Shown here one piece after another: positions 44,914 through 54,172 of a DNA stretch of 64,000 nucleotides. The number at the start of each line of letters is the position of its first letter. Within the stretch, counting starts at the first letter, position 1. Both the position numbers and the translations under genes were made by a program. The stretch spans positions 62,001 to 126,000 of the forward strand of contig JBKGYG010000001.1 of assembly GCA_046546235.1 (NCBI GenBank). Reading direction: 5' to 3'. The notes beneath the pieces were generated by a model. It saw only the letters and a list, made by a program, of their open reading frames with translations, was not told the origin of the DNA and searched no databases. The DNA comes from JBKGYG01 sp046546235. Lineage in GTDB: Bacteria; Bacillota; Clostridia; Lachnospirales; DSM-24629.

Positions 44914-45741
44914 TTAATCTTTCAACAAACTTTCTGGATCAACTGACTCATCATCTTTAGTTACCTTAAAATATAAATGACTACCTTCAATACTATAATA
45001 AATTGTTGGTTCATCTACTAATCCTATTGTTGCACCTTGATTTAATTTATCCCCTTCTTTAACTTGTAAGTCTTTCAATTGTCCATAAACAGTTTTATAT
45101 CCACTTCCATGCTCTATAAAAACCATTGTACCTAATTCATCATTAGATTTTATCTCTGTTACTATACCATTTGCCGCTACTTTGACCTCAGTTCCAACCA
45201 TTGCCTTAATACTCATTGCAGAATGACATTTGTACTGATCAAGTGTTTCAAAATAAATTGAACGTTCCATGCTATATGGAATTAATACATCCCCTTCTAA
45301 AGGTCTAATTAATCCTTGAGTCTCATTAAAAGTTAGTTCCGTTTCATCAGAATCATTATCTTCTTCTACTTCAACTCCTGTACCTGCAGTTTCTACAGAT
45401 TCAGGTTCAGGATCACTAATAATATCAGGAGTTAAGTTGTCTTCCTCAAGATCAATGTCATTGTCTACAACATCCTCATTAAAGACAGTTTCTTTTTCAT
45501 CTGATGAATTATCATTGTCTAAGCTATCAGAATCCGTTGGTTCCAATTTATCCTCATCAGAATTATCCCCTTCATCAAGTGGCTCATTTAAATCTACATA
45601 TTCCTTGTTAGAATTGGCATTATCCTTGCTCTCATTTGATATTACTAACGTTGCTATGGAAAAAATAGCAATAAACCCTAGTAATAGCACAAAATAAAAC
45701 TGTCTACCCTTTATAAAAGATAATATTTTTTCTTTGTTCAT
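44914..45741 (-). CDS. SpoIIQ-like M23-fold protein, catalytic residues degenerate
   Basis: 275 aa. One N-terminal membrane segment (about residues 15-35), then a long acidic Ser/Asp/Glu/Asn linker (about 40-140), then a LytM/M23 domain (about 155-275). The zinc motif HxxxD reads CHSAMSI, so the Asp is Ser, and the HxH motif reads GSHLYFKV, so the last His is Tyr. Hydrolase activity is therefore doubtful. Adjacency to SpoIID supports SpoIIQ, the forespore partner of SpoIIIAH. ATG 45741 has AGAGGTGATAAGG upstream, which is paired in a hairpin at 45749-45775. Confidence 0.75.
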   Translation of the reverse strand: MNKEKILSFIKGRQFYFVLLLGFIAIFSIATLVISNESKDNANSNKEYVDLNEPLDEGDNSDEDKLEPTDSDSLDNDNSSDEKETVFNEDVVDNDIDLEEDNLTPDIISDPEPESVETAGTGVEVEEDNDSDETELTFNETQGLIRPLEGDVLIPYSMERSIYFETLDQYKCHSAMSIKAMVGTEVKVAANGIVTEIKSNDELGTMVFIEHGSGYKTVYGQLKDLQVKEGDKLNQGATIGLVDEPTIYYSIEGSHLYFKVTKDDESVDPESLLKD

Positions 45742-45748
45742 CCTTATC

Positions 45749-45775
45749 ACCTCTGCTTGTAGTATTGCCAGAGGT
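45749..45775 (-). promoter_or_regulatory. hairpin sequestering the spoIIQ-like Shine-Dalgarno
   Basis: Minus-strand ACCTCTG (45769-45775), 13-nt loop, CAGAGGT (45749-45755), a perfect 7-bp stem. The second arm contains the AGAGGTG used by the downstream ATG. It would reduce translation unless opened. Confidence 0.55.
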
Positions 45776-45783
45776 CATTTGAT

Positions 45784-46731
45784 TTATTCAATTTCTTCAA
45801 TATTTACTATCTCAACATTTGTATAATAATGATTAATAATTTCTTTATATGTTGCTCCATCTACAGCCATAAAGTTAGCCCCATATTGGCTTAATCCTAC
45901 CCCATGTCCATATCCCTTACAAATAAATTTAATTTTACCCTCATTATTTTCTATTGAAAAATTACTACTATTTAAATCTAAAATTTCCCTTATTTCTTCA
46001 CCTGTAAAAATTTTATTCCCTATTTGTATTGATGTAATATAACCTGATTCACTTCTATTAATAATCTGAGTAGCTTCTAATATTGTACCTTCGTACAGCA
46101 TAAAGTCTGGGTCCTTATTTCTTATCAAATTAATAATTTCTTCACTAGTAAATTCCTTAACAGTTAAATACTCTGGCGACTCAATATCAAAATCACTATC
46201 AACAGATTCTAAATAAGGTAATTCTGTATTCCAAATATCAGTAGAGGCCTGAGTTCTCCCCGCACTAGTAGAATGGAAAACGGCTTCTATAGGCTTCTCT
46301 TGATATACTATAACTTCTTCAGAAGTCATTAATACAGCTTCTTTAATTTTACTATAGTATTCTGGATATAAACTTACTCCCCATATTTTTTCCATTTCCT
46401 CTTGATCAATATAACTCTGTTTTAAAGAAGTTACATTTACAGTATTTTCATCACCCATTTGCTTTATTGCATAGGTTCTCGCTGCTACTGCTTGAGCTTT
46501 TATTGCCTCAATTTCAAAGTTAGCAGGCATTTCAGCGGCAACTACCCCAATAATATATTCATCAAGACTTAATTCTAAAGTCTCTCCATCTTTATTGAAC
46601 AAAACTTTTCTGTCACTACTACTATATGTACTTATTTCAACTGAATCAGAAAGGCTTATACTTATTAAATATGGTATAGCAATTATCAAAAATAGTATTA
46701 TTAGTATATTAATCAAATTAATTCTAATCAT
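45784..46731 (-). CDS. spoIID: stage II sporulation protein D
   Basis: About 315 aa. N-terminal membrane anchor (about residues 3-28), then the SpoIID fold: LSLDEYIIGVVAAEMPANFE, IKAQAVAARTYAIKQMG, VFHSTSAGRTQASTDIWNTE, and C-terminal FICKGYGHGVGLSQYGANFM. It is a lytic transglycosylase for engulfment in the mother cell. AAAGGTGGATTTT precedes ATG 46731. It lies 42 nt upstream of the SpoIIQ-like gene, so the two may share a transcript although their Bacillus counterparts are expressed in different compartments. Confidence 0.95.
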   Translation of the reverse strand: MIRINLINILIILFLIIAIPYLISISLSDSVEISTYSSSDRKVLFNKDGETLELSLDEYIIGVVAAEMPANFEIEAIKAQAVAARTYAIKQMGDENTVNVTSLKQSYIDQEEMEKIWGVSLYPEYYSKIKEAVLMTSEEVIVYQEKPIEAVFHSTSAGRTQASTDIWNTELPYLESVDSDFDIESPEYLTVKEFTSEEIINLIRNKDPDFMLYEGTILEATQIINRSESGYITSIQIGNKIFTGEEIREILDLNSSNFSIENNEGKIKFICKGYGHGVGLSQYGANFMAVDGATYKEIINHYYTNVEIVNIEEIE

Positions 46732-46824
46732 AAAATCCACCTTTAAAAGAGTTTTGTCCTACTTTCTTTTATATTCGTGAACGTACAAATTTAGAACTAA
46801 TAACCTTTATATTGAATTTATATT

Positions 46825-46871
46825 AACTCGCTCTACACAAGGCTTTGCAAGCCCTTTGCATAGAGCGAGTT
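46825..46871. repeat. palindromic repeat, copy 1
   Basis: Outer arms AACTCGCTCTA (46825-46835) and TAGAGCGAGTT (46861-46871), perfect over 11 bp, enclosing a nearly self-complementary core (CAAGGCTTTGCAAGCCCTTTG). It lies between ileS and spoIID. It shares GCTCTATGCAA and CAAGCCCTTTGCAT with the element at 50268-50337. Confidence 0.75.
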
Positions 46872-46950
46872 TAAATGAAAGCACCAAGACTATTTTCTCA
46901 ATTGCTACATGTTTTAAATACCAATCATCTAAAAATAGGACTTTCCTACA

Positions 46951-46988
46951 AAAAACAAAAGTCTTGTCATCTATACTGACAAGACTTT
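46951..46988 (-). terminator. terminator after ileS
   Basis: Minus-strand AAAGTCTTGTCA / TGACAAGACTTT, a 12-bp stem with 7-nt loop, followed by TGTTTTTT. It begins 5 nt past the ileS stop. Confidence 0.93.
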
Positions 46989-46993
46989 ATTAA

Positions 46994-49900
46994 TTATACT
47001 TTAACTACTGCAAACTCTACTTTCTCTCCATTAATATTCCATTCCTTTGAATAACCCTTTGAAGTAGAATCTGCATATAAATTTGTTGCAAGAACTTCTT
47101 TTGCTATTTGTTCTTTATTATTATCAACTATAGTAATTATTTTCGCATTATTATTGTAATATACCTCTATATTATCTGTCACTTCAAATTCTGCTTCTTT
47201 ACGCATAGTTTGAATTTTACTTATTATCTCTCTTACAAAACCTTCTTCAATAAGTTCATCAGTAAGATTTGTATCTAATACAACTGTTACATCTTTATTA
47301 GACTCCGTTACAAATCCTTCTCTTTCAGTTGATTCAATAAGTAAATCTTCTTCAGTCAACTCAATTTCTATACCATTAATATTAAAAATTAACTTCCCTT
47401 TTTCCTTTAACTCTGACATTGCTTTATTTCCATCTAACTCTGCCAATGTATTTTTAATATTAGGTATCAGCTTCCCGTACTTTGGTCCTAAAGTTTTTAA
47501 CTGTGGCTTAAAACTATAAGATGTAAAACCTCTCACATCATCAGTAAAAGTAATATCTTTAATATTTAATTCTTCAGCAATTATTTCTTTATATTTATGA
47601 CTTAATTCATTTGCTGCTTTTACATACATTGTTTGTATAGGCTGTCTATTTTTTATATTAGCACTATTTCTACAAGCTCGTCCTTGAATTACAACCTGAA
47701 GTACTAAGTCCATATCCCTTTCTAATTCTTTATCAATAAGGTCTTTATTTGAAATAGGATAGTCACATAAATGAACACTAATAGGTTCTTCTTTACTCAA
47801 ATTAACAACTAAATTTTTATAAATTTCTTCAGCCATAAAAGGTATAAATGGTGCTGTAACTTTTGCTAATGTAATTAACGTTGTATATAAAGTCATATAT
47901 GCGTTTATTTTATCTTGGGGCATATCTTTTTGCCAAAAACGTTCTCTACTTCTTCTAACATACCAATTACTTAAATCATCAACAAATCCTTGTAAAGTTC
48001 TTGCTGATTCAGTAATTCTGTAATTATTCAAATTACTATCTACAAATTCAATTATAGAATTAAGTTTTGATAACAACCATTTATCCATTAGTGACAACTT
48101 ATCATATTCTAGTTTATATTGATTAGGATTAAATTGATCTATATTTGCATAAAGGACAAAAAAAGCATATGTGTTCCATAATGTTCCCATAAATTTACGC
48201 TGTCCTTCAGTTACGGCTTCATCATAAAAGCGATTAGGTAACCAAGGTGCACTATTTGCATAAAAATACCATCTTATTGCATCTGCCCCATATTTATTAA
48301 GTGCATCAAATGGGTCGACTGCATTCCCCTTAGATTTTGACATTTTTTGTCCATCTTCATCCTGTACTAATCCTAGTACAATGACATTTTTAAAAGCTGG
48401 CTCATCAAATAATAATGTAGAAATTGCAAGTAACGAATAAAACCAACCTCTAGTCTGATCTACTGCTTCAGATATAAAATTAGCAGGAAAATTCTCTTCA
48501 AATATTTCTTTGTTTTCGAAGGGATAGTGCCATTGTGCGAATGGCATAGCCCCTGAATCAAACCAGCAATCAATAACTGCTTCAACTCTTTTCATTTTTC
48601 TGCTACAGTTTGGACAATTAATTAAAACGTCATCAATATAAGGTCTGTGTAACTCTATATTATCAGGACAATTATCTGACATTGATTTAAGTTCTTCTAT
48701 ACTACCAATTGAATGTTTGTATCCACATTCGCATTCCCAAATATTCAAAGGAGTTCCCCAGTATCTATCTCTACTTAGACCCCAGTCTAATACGTTATTT
48801 AACCAATCACCAAATCTACGAGTTCCTATACTTTCTGGAAGCCAATTTATCTTATTATTATTCGCAATTAGTCTTTCTTTTACTTCTGTCATCTTTATAA
48901 ACCAAGTATCTTTTGCATAATACAATAAAGGTGTATCGCAACGCCAACAATGAGGATAAGAATGTTCATAATCTAAAACTTTAAATAATAATCCTCTTTC
49001 TTTAAGATCAGAAATCACCCCTTTATCTGCTTCTTTTGCAAATTTACCTTTAAATAAAGTTGCTTCTTCTACAAACTCACCTTTTTCATCAATAAGTTGT
49101 ACAAATGGCAAATCATAACGGTGTCCAACTTGTGAATCATCTTCACCAAAAGCAGGAGCAATATGAACAATACCTGTCCCATCTGCCAAAGTAACAAAAT
49201 CATCACAAGTAACATAATAAGCCTTTTTATCTGGTTTTACAAAAGTATATAAAGGTTCATATTCCATATACTCTAAATCTGAACCTGTATATTTTTCTAC
49301 TAATTTATAATCTACTTCACCAAAAACTTGCTTTATTAGTTCTTCCGCAAGAATATAATAGTCATTGTTCCATTTAACTTTTGCGTATATTTCTTTAGGA
49401 TTAACACATAACCCTACATTAGATGGTAGCGTCCATGGAGTAGTTGTCCAAGCTAAAAAGAATTCATTATCCTTTTCTTTTAATCTAAACTTAGCAACAA
49501 CTGATTCCTCTTTAACATCTTTATATCCTTGTGCTACTTCGTGGCTAGATAAAGGTGTTCCACACCTTGCACAATAAGGTACTATTTTATGACCTTTGTA
49601 TAATAAATCTTTATCCCATATTTTTTTAAGCGCCCACCAAATTGATTCAATATACTCATTATGATATGTTACATACGGATCATCCATATCAGCCCAAAAA
49701 CCAACTTTACCACTGAAATCTTCCCACATACCTTTGTACTTCCAAACACTTTCTTTACATTTCTTAATAAATGGCTCCAATCCATAATCTTCGATTTGTT
49801 CTTTTCCATCCAATCCAAGCAACTTTTCTACTTCTAATTCTACTGGTAGCCCATGGGTATCCCATCCAGCTTTTCTTATAACTTTATATCCTTTCATTGT

Positions 49901-50116
49901 TCTATATCTCGGAATTAAATCTTTTATTACTCGAGTTAAAACATGTCCTATATGAGGCTTCCCATTTGCCGTTGGAGGTCCATCATAAAATGTATAAGTT
50001 GGTTCGCCTTCTCTAATATTAATGCTCTTTTCAAATACATTGTTTTCTTTCCAAAAATCTAACACTTTTTTTTCTCTCTCAACAAAGTTGAGATTAGTCG
50101 ATACTTTTTCGTACAC
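46994..50116 (-). CDS. ileS: isoleucyl-tRNA synthetase, long (type 2-like) form
   Basis: 1040 aa. HIGH at residues 55-58 (ANGKPHIGHVLTRVIKD), editing region WTTTPWTLPSN, and KMSKS at 591-595 (DGQKMSKSKGNAVDPFDALN). The length and the GKPHIGHV and FYDGPP contexts fit the eukaryote-like IleRS2 type, which is naturally less sensitive to mupirocin than the 920-940-aa type 1. C-terminal tRNA-binding residues lack the short zinc motif of type 1. No T-box is visible in the 290-nt leader. A spacer of 253 nt with a terminator and repeat separates it from spoIID. Confidence 0.95.
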   Translation of the reverse strand: MYEKVSTNLNFVEREKKVLDFWKENNVFEKSINIREGEPTYTFYDGPPTANGKPHIGHVLTRVIKDLIPRYRTMKGYKVIRKAGWDTHGLPVELEVEKLLGLDGKEQIEDYGLEPFIKKCKESVWKYKGMWEDFSGKVGFWADMDDPYVTYHNEYIESIWWALKKIWDKDLLYKGHKIVPYCARCGTPLSSHEVAQGYKDVKEESVVAKFRLKEKDNEFFLAWTTTPWTLPSNVGLCVNPKEIYAKVKWNNDYYILAEELIKQVFGEVDYKLVEKYTGSDLEYMEYEPLYTFVKPDKKAYYVTCDDFVTLADGTGIVHIAPAFGEDDSQVGHRYDLPFVQLIDEKGEFVEEATLFKGKFAKEADKGVISDLKERGLLFKVLDYEHSYPHCWRCDTPLLYYAKDTWFIKMTEVKERLIANNNKINWLPESIGTRRFGDWLNNVLDWGLSRDRYWGTPLNIWECECGYKHSIGSIEELKSMSDNCPDNIELHRPYIDDVLINCPNCSRKMKRVEAVIDCWFDSGAMPFAQWHYPFENKEIFEENFPANFISEAVDQTRGWFYSLLAISTLLFDEPAFKNVIVLGLVQDEDGQKMSKSKGNAVDPFDALNKYGADAIRWYFYANSAPWLPNRFYDEAVTEGQRKFMGTLWNTYAFFVLYANIDQFNPNQYKLEYDKLSLMDKWLLSKLNSIIEFVDSNLNNYRITESARTLQGFVDDLSNWYVRRSRERFWQKDMPQDKINAYMTLYTTLITLAKVTAPFIPFMAEEIYKNLVVNLSKEEPISVHLCDYPISNKDLIDKELERDMDLVLQVVIQGRACRNSANIKNRQPIQTMYVKAANELSHKYKEIIAEELNIKDITFTDDVRGFTSYSFKPQLKTLGPKYGKLIPNIKNTLAELDGNKAMSELKEKGKLIFNINGIEIELTEEDLLIESTEREGFVTESNKDVTVVLDTNLTDELIEEGFVREIISKIQTMRKEAEFEVTDNIEVYYNNNAKIITIVDNNKEQIAKEVLATNLYADSTSKGYSKEWNINGEKVEFAVVKV

Positions 50117-50267
50117 CTTGATACCTCCTAATATTGTATCTATTCATTAACAGTGATTAAATATCACTTTTTCAATAGGAACCAATGTAAAGCATATAAT
50201 TCCTATAAACAAATACTAAATAATTATATATTTTTTATAAATAAACTCTATATTATCTTGCTCTATG

Positions 50268-50337
50268 CAAGGCTTTCCAATCCTAAGCATATTGACTTTG
50301 TACAAGCCCTTGCATCTTTAGATGAAGGGCTTGTACA
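50268..50337. repeat. palindromic repeat, copy 2
   Basis: Begins GCTCTATGCAAGGCTTT (50271-50287). It contains an 18-bp hairpin at 50299-50337: TGTACAAGCCCTT and AAGGGCTTGTACA enclosing CATCT/AGATG, with one bulged G. The CAAGCCCTTGCAT core is shared with copy 1 at 46825-46871. It lies in the ileS leader region, past the GGDEF/EAL stop, without a U-tract. Confidence 0.7.
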
Positions 50338-50407
50338 TAAGTATATACAGTATTATATTATATATTTATTTATACGATTTGTAAAGGGCTCTATTTAAAA
50401 AATGCTT

Positions 50408-52372
50408 TTATATCATTTCTTTTATAAACTTCCTTAATTCATCTGATGGAAGAGGTTTGCTAATATAGTATCCTTGAACAATATCACAGTTTTCGTTTTT
50501 TAGAAATTCTAATTGATTATTTGTTTCTACTCCTTCGGCTATAACCTTTATTTCATAAGCATGAGATAAAGAAATTATTGATCTTATTATTTGTTCACCC
50601 TTATTTTCTTCTAGAATATCATCAATAAAGCTTTTATCTATTTTTAAATTGTTAATAGGTAATTTCTTTAAGTAGCTAAGGGAAGAATATCCTGTTCCAA
50701 AATCATCCAAAGAAACTTTCATGCCTGTTGATTTCAAATCATTTAAAATCATATTTGCATACTCAATATCTGCTAAAGCAGCCGTTTCTGTTATTTCAAT
50801 TTCCAAAAACATTGGATGTACATTCGATTCTTGTAAAGTTTTACTAAAAGTATTTTTTAAATTCAAATCTTTAAATTGCTTAGCTGACAAATTAATTGAC
50901 ATAGTTAAATTGGTATTATCTTCATTATGCCATTCTTTTAATTGCCTAATAGCTTCTCTAATAACCCAATCCCCTACTTCAATAATACTTCCATTTTCTT
51001 CTGCGATAGGAATAAATTCTGCTGGAGATATTATTCCTTTTGTAGGATGGTGCCATCTAATAAGCGCTTCTACACCTGTTACTTTATTATTACTAAGGTC
51101 TAACTTAGGTTGATATACTAATTTTAACTGATTATTCTTAACAGCTTGTCTTAAATCATTTTCTATTTGAATTCTTCTAATAACTTGTTTGCTTAATTTT
51201 GATGTGTAAAACTCATAATTGTTTTTCCCATTATTTTTTGCATCATATAAAGCCATCTCTGCATACTTTATAATATTTTCAGGAACAACATCATCTTCAG
51301 GAATTACTGCAATTCCAATACTAGCAGTTATTGTAAAATTAATCTCTCCTATACAAATACTTTCTTCAAAAACATTTAATACTTCTTTAGCATATTGATG
51401 TATCTCAAATCTAGTAAAACAATCTGAGCGATATAAAATAAATTCATCTCCACCAAATCTAGCCAATAAAGAATTAATCCCTACTACATGCTGTAGTCTT
51501 AATGCAATATTTTTTAATACCTTATCACCATAACTATGTCCTAACGCATCATTAATCCCTTTAAAATTATCTAGATCAATAATTAGAATCGCTATCATAC
51601 TCTCAATTTTATTATATTTTAATGCTTTTTTCAAAGAGTTCATGAAATAAACCCTATTTGGCAAGCCTGTCAATTCATCATAATATGCTAGTTTATGTAT
51701 TTTAGCTTCAGATAGTTTCTCTTTATTAATATTATTTAATGAACCAGCCATTCTAATTGGCTCTCCATTAATATTAAATAGCGCTTTCCCTCTTACTTTT
51801 ATCCAAGAAAATTTATTGTCTTTAGTTTCAATTCGAAACTGACATTCAAAAACATCAGTCTTTCTATTTATATGATCGAGGTAATTTTCTGTAATTATTT
51901 TTCTATCTTGTACTAAGACTCTACCAAGCAAAATTTTAGGATTGATCTTTCCTTTTTCTTTAATACCTGTCAACTCTTTCGCTTTACTACTAAAATAAAC
52001 AGTACCTTCAGAAAAATCCCATTCCCAAATTCCAACTTCTGCACCGTTAGAAGCCAAACGGTATCTTTCTCTACTAATCCTAAGCTCTTCCTTTTTATTA
52101 TCAAGTTTATCAATTTGCTTATGCAATTCTTCTTCACTTGCTAATAACTCATTATGAGCTTCTTCTAATTCACGATAACTATCTTTTAAATTTTTCTTAA
52201 TAACTTCATTCTCTTTTATAGCTCTCTTATATCTTTGAACAAGAAAAATTATAATAATTAATGCAAAAACACTAATCCCAAGAACTGCTCCTATAAGAAA
52301 GTTATTTTTTTCAACATCTAATATTAATATATTTATTAAGTTTTTCTGTAAATTATTATCAGTATATAACAT
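50408..52372 (-). CDS. membrane PAS–GGDEF–EAL cyclic-di-GMP protein
   Basis: 654 aa. N-terminal membrane segment (about 26-47), coiled-coil (about 48-100), PAS domain (about 100-215; GAEVGIWEWDFSEGTVYFSS), GGDEF domain with intact LARFGGDEF (GGDEF at 307-311) and EAL domain with intact GVEALIRW (EAL at 435-437), then LKIDKSFIDD and VIAEGVETNNQLEFL. Both catalytic motifs are intact, so it could make and break c-di-GMP; such pairs often favour one activity. AGAGGTG precedes the ATG. It is monocistronic, divergent from pncB. Confidence 0.93.
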   Translation of the reverse strand: MLYTDNNLQKNLINILILDVEKNNFLIGAVLGISVFALIIIIFLVQRYKRAIKENEVIKKNLKDSYRELEEAHNELLASEEELHKQIDKLDNKKEELRISRERYRLASNGAEVGIWEWDFSEGTVYFSSKAKELTGIKEKGKINPKILLGRVLVQDRKIITENYLDHINRKTDVFECQFRIETKDNKFSWIKVRGKALFNINGEPIRMAGSLNNINKEKLSEAKIHKLAYYDELTGLPNRVYFMNSLKKALKYNKIESMIAILIIDLDNFKGINDALGHSYGDKVLKNIALRLQHVVGINSLLARFGGDEFILYRSDCFTRFEIHQYAKEVLNVFEESICIGEINFTITASIGIAVIPEDDVVPENIIKYAEMALYDAKNNGKNNYEFYTSKLSKQVIRRIQIENDLRQAVKNNQLKLVYQPKLDLSNNKVTGVEALIRWHHPTKGIISPAEFIPIAEENGSIIEVGDWVIREAIRQLKEWHNEDNTNLTMSINLSAKQFKDLNLKNTFSKTLQESNVHPMFLEIEITETAALADIEYANMILNDLKSTGMKVSLDDFGTGYSSLSYLKKLPINNLKIDKSFIDDILEENKGEQIIRSIISLSHAYEIKVIAEGVETNNQLEFLKNENCDIVQGYYISKPLPSDELRKFIKEMI

Positions 52373-52523
52373 ATTGGCACCTCTTAATTTTTAGAATCAC
52401 ACCAAATATGACTAGTATAATAATTATACCACATTTATTCTAAATTTTGTAACAGTTTTTTAATTGTATCTTATTATAACATTTAATTTCACTCATTGCA
52501 TTACAACTTGTGCCCTAATTATC

Positions 52524-52552
52524 TATACAATAATTCTTATCTATGCTATAAT
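52524..52552 (+). promoter_or_regulatory. sigma-A promoter of pncB
   Basis: TATACA (52524-52529), 17-nt spacer ending in TGC, TATAAT (52547-52552). The TG just before the -10 is an extended -10 element. It is about 45 nt upstream of the ATG. Confidence 0.75.
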
Positions 52553-52599
52553 ATTAGCTAAATTTCACTGAAAAACAGAATAAAGCGAGGATAATAATT

Positions 52600-54051
52600 A
52601 TGAAAAGAAAAAATTTAACTTTGTTAACCGACTTTTATGAACTTACTATGATGCAAGGTTATTATAGTTCTAATGAAATGAACACCTCTGTTGTTTTTGA
52701 TCTTTTTTATAGGAACAACCCTTGCAAAAGTGCTTTTGCAATTGCTGCAGGGCTTGAGCAAGTTATAGAATATATAAATAATCTGCACTTCACAGAAGAA
52801 GATGTTAAGTATTTAAAAGAACAAGCTACTTTTTCAGACGATTTTTTAGAATATTTAAGTTCTTTTAAGTTTAGTGGAAGTATATATAGTGTTCCAGAAG
52901 GAACCGTTGTTTTCCCTAATGAGCCTATTCTTAAAGTTATAGCACCTGTAATCGAAGCTCAATTAATAGAAACCGCTTTACTTAATATTATTAATCATCA
53001 AAGTTTAATTGCTACAAAATCAGCAAGGGTAAAATGGTCAGCAAAAGAGGATATTGTACTAGAATTTGGATTGCGGAGAGCTCAAGGCCCAGATGCTGGT
53101 ATTTATGGTGCTAGAGCTGCAGTAATAGGTGGTTGCTTAGCTACTTCTAATGTTTTAGCTGGTAAGATGTTTAATATCCCGGTTAAAGGAACTCATGCTC
53201 ATAGCTGGGTTATGAGTTTTGAAGATGAGCTTACTGCATTTAGAAAGTATGCTCAACAATTTCCAAACGCTTGTTTGTTACTTGTTGATACTTATGACAC
53301 CTTAAAATCTGGCGTCCCTAATGCCATTAAAATTTTTAACGAGCTAAAAGAGAAAGGTGTTAAACCTAAACTTTATGGTATTCGATTAGATAGTGGTGAC
53401 TTAGCTTATTTATCAAAAAAAGCTAGAAAAATGTTAGATAACGCTGGTTTTGAAGATGCTGTTATTTCTGCCTCAAGTGACCTAGACGAGTATTTAATAC
53501 AGGATCTTAAATCTCAAGGAGCTAAAATATCTCTTTGGGGTGTTGGCACTAATCTTATAACTTCTAAAGATTGCCCTGCTTTTGGTGGTGTATATAAATT
53601 AGCTGGAGTATATAAAGATAATAATTTTATACCTAAAATTAAAGTTTCAGAAAACCCTGAAAAAATAACAAATCCAGGTGATAAAAAATTATACCGTATA
53701 TATGATAAAAAAAGCGGTAAAATAAAAGCTGATTTAATTGCACTACAAGAAGAAAATATTAACGAAGCAGAACCTCTTCTTTTATTTGATCCTAACGCTA
53801 CTTGGAAACGCATGACCCTTAAGCCTGGCACTTTTTCTATAAGAGAATTATTAATTCCAATATTTACTAATGGTAAATACGTATATAAAACTCCATCTGT
53901 AAAAGACATTCAAAAATATTGTAGTGAAGAACTTGAAACTTTGTGGCCCGAAACTAGACGTATAATAAATCCCCAAGAAGTATACATTGATTTGACTTTA
54001 AAGCTTTATCAATTAAAACAAAAATTAATAGAACAATTTAGAGTAAAATAG
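52600..54051 (+). CDS. pncB: nicotinate phosphoribosyltransferase
   Basis: 483 aa. Typical blocks: LLTDFYELTMMQGYYSSNEM, LEFGLRRAQGPDAGIYGARA, GTHAHSWVMSFEDELTAFRK, GIRLDSGDLAYLSKKARKML. It converts nicotinate and PRPP to NaMN for NAD salvage. Length fits the long Firmicute form. GCGAGGATAATAATT precedes ATG. It is monocistronic. Confidence 0.96.
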   Translation: MKRKNLTLLTDFYELTMMQGYYSSNEMNTSVVFDLFYRNNPCKSAFAIAAGLEQVIEYINNLHFTEEDVKYLKEQATFSDDFLEYLSSFKFSGSIYSVPEGTVVFPNEPILKVIAPVIEAQLIETALLNIINHQSLIATKSARVKWSAKEDIVLEFGLRRAQGPDAGIYGARAAVIGGCLATSNVLAGKMFNIPVKGTHAHSWVMSFEDELTAFRKYAQQFPNACLLLVDTYDTLKSGVPNAIKIFNELKEKGVKPKLYGIRLDSGDLAYLSKKARKMLDNAGFEDAVISASSDLDEYLIQDLKSQGAKISLWGVGTNLITSKDCPAFGGVYKLAGVYKDNNFIPKIKVSENPEKITNPGDKKLYRIYDKKSGKIKADLIALQEENINEAEPLLLFDPNATWKRMTLKPGTFSIRELLIPIFTNGKYVYKTPSVKDIQKYCSEELETLWPETRRIINPQEVYIDLTLKLYQLKQKLIEQFRVK

Positions 54052-54172
54052 CAACATATCTTTAAGGTAATTATTAATTAATTTACAATTATTTATCCAT
54101 AATTATAATATGTCATTTTATATACAACCTTGTAGATTCATGTTATAATCATAAGCCAAAGGGGCGAGGTTT

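Noticed and set aside
50117..50407. Possible T-box riboswitch before ileS
   Set aside because: No AGGGTGGNACCGCG-type antiterminator core on the minus strand; the only structure is the palindromic repeat.
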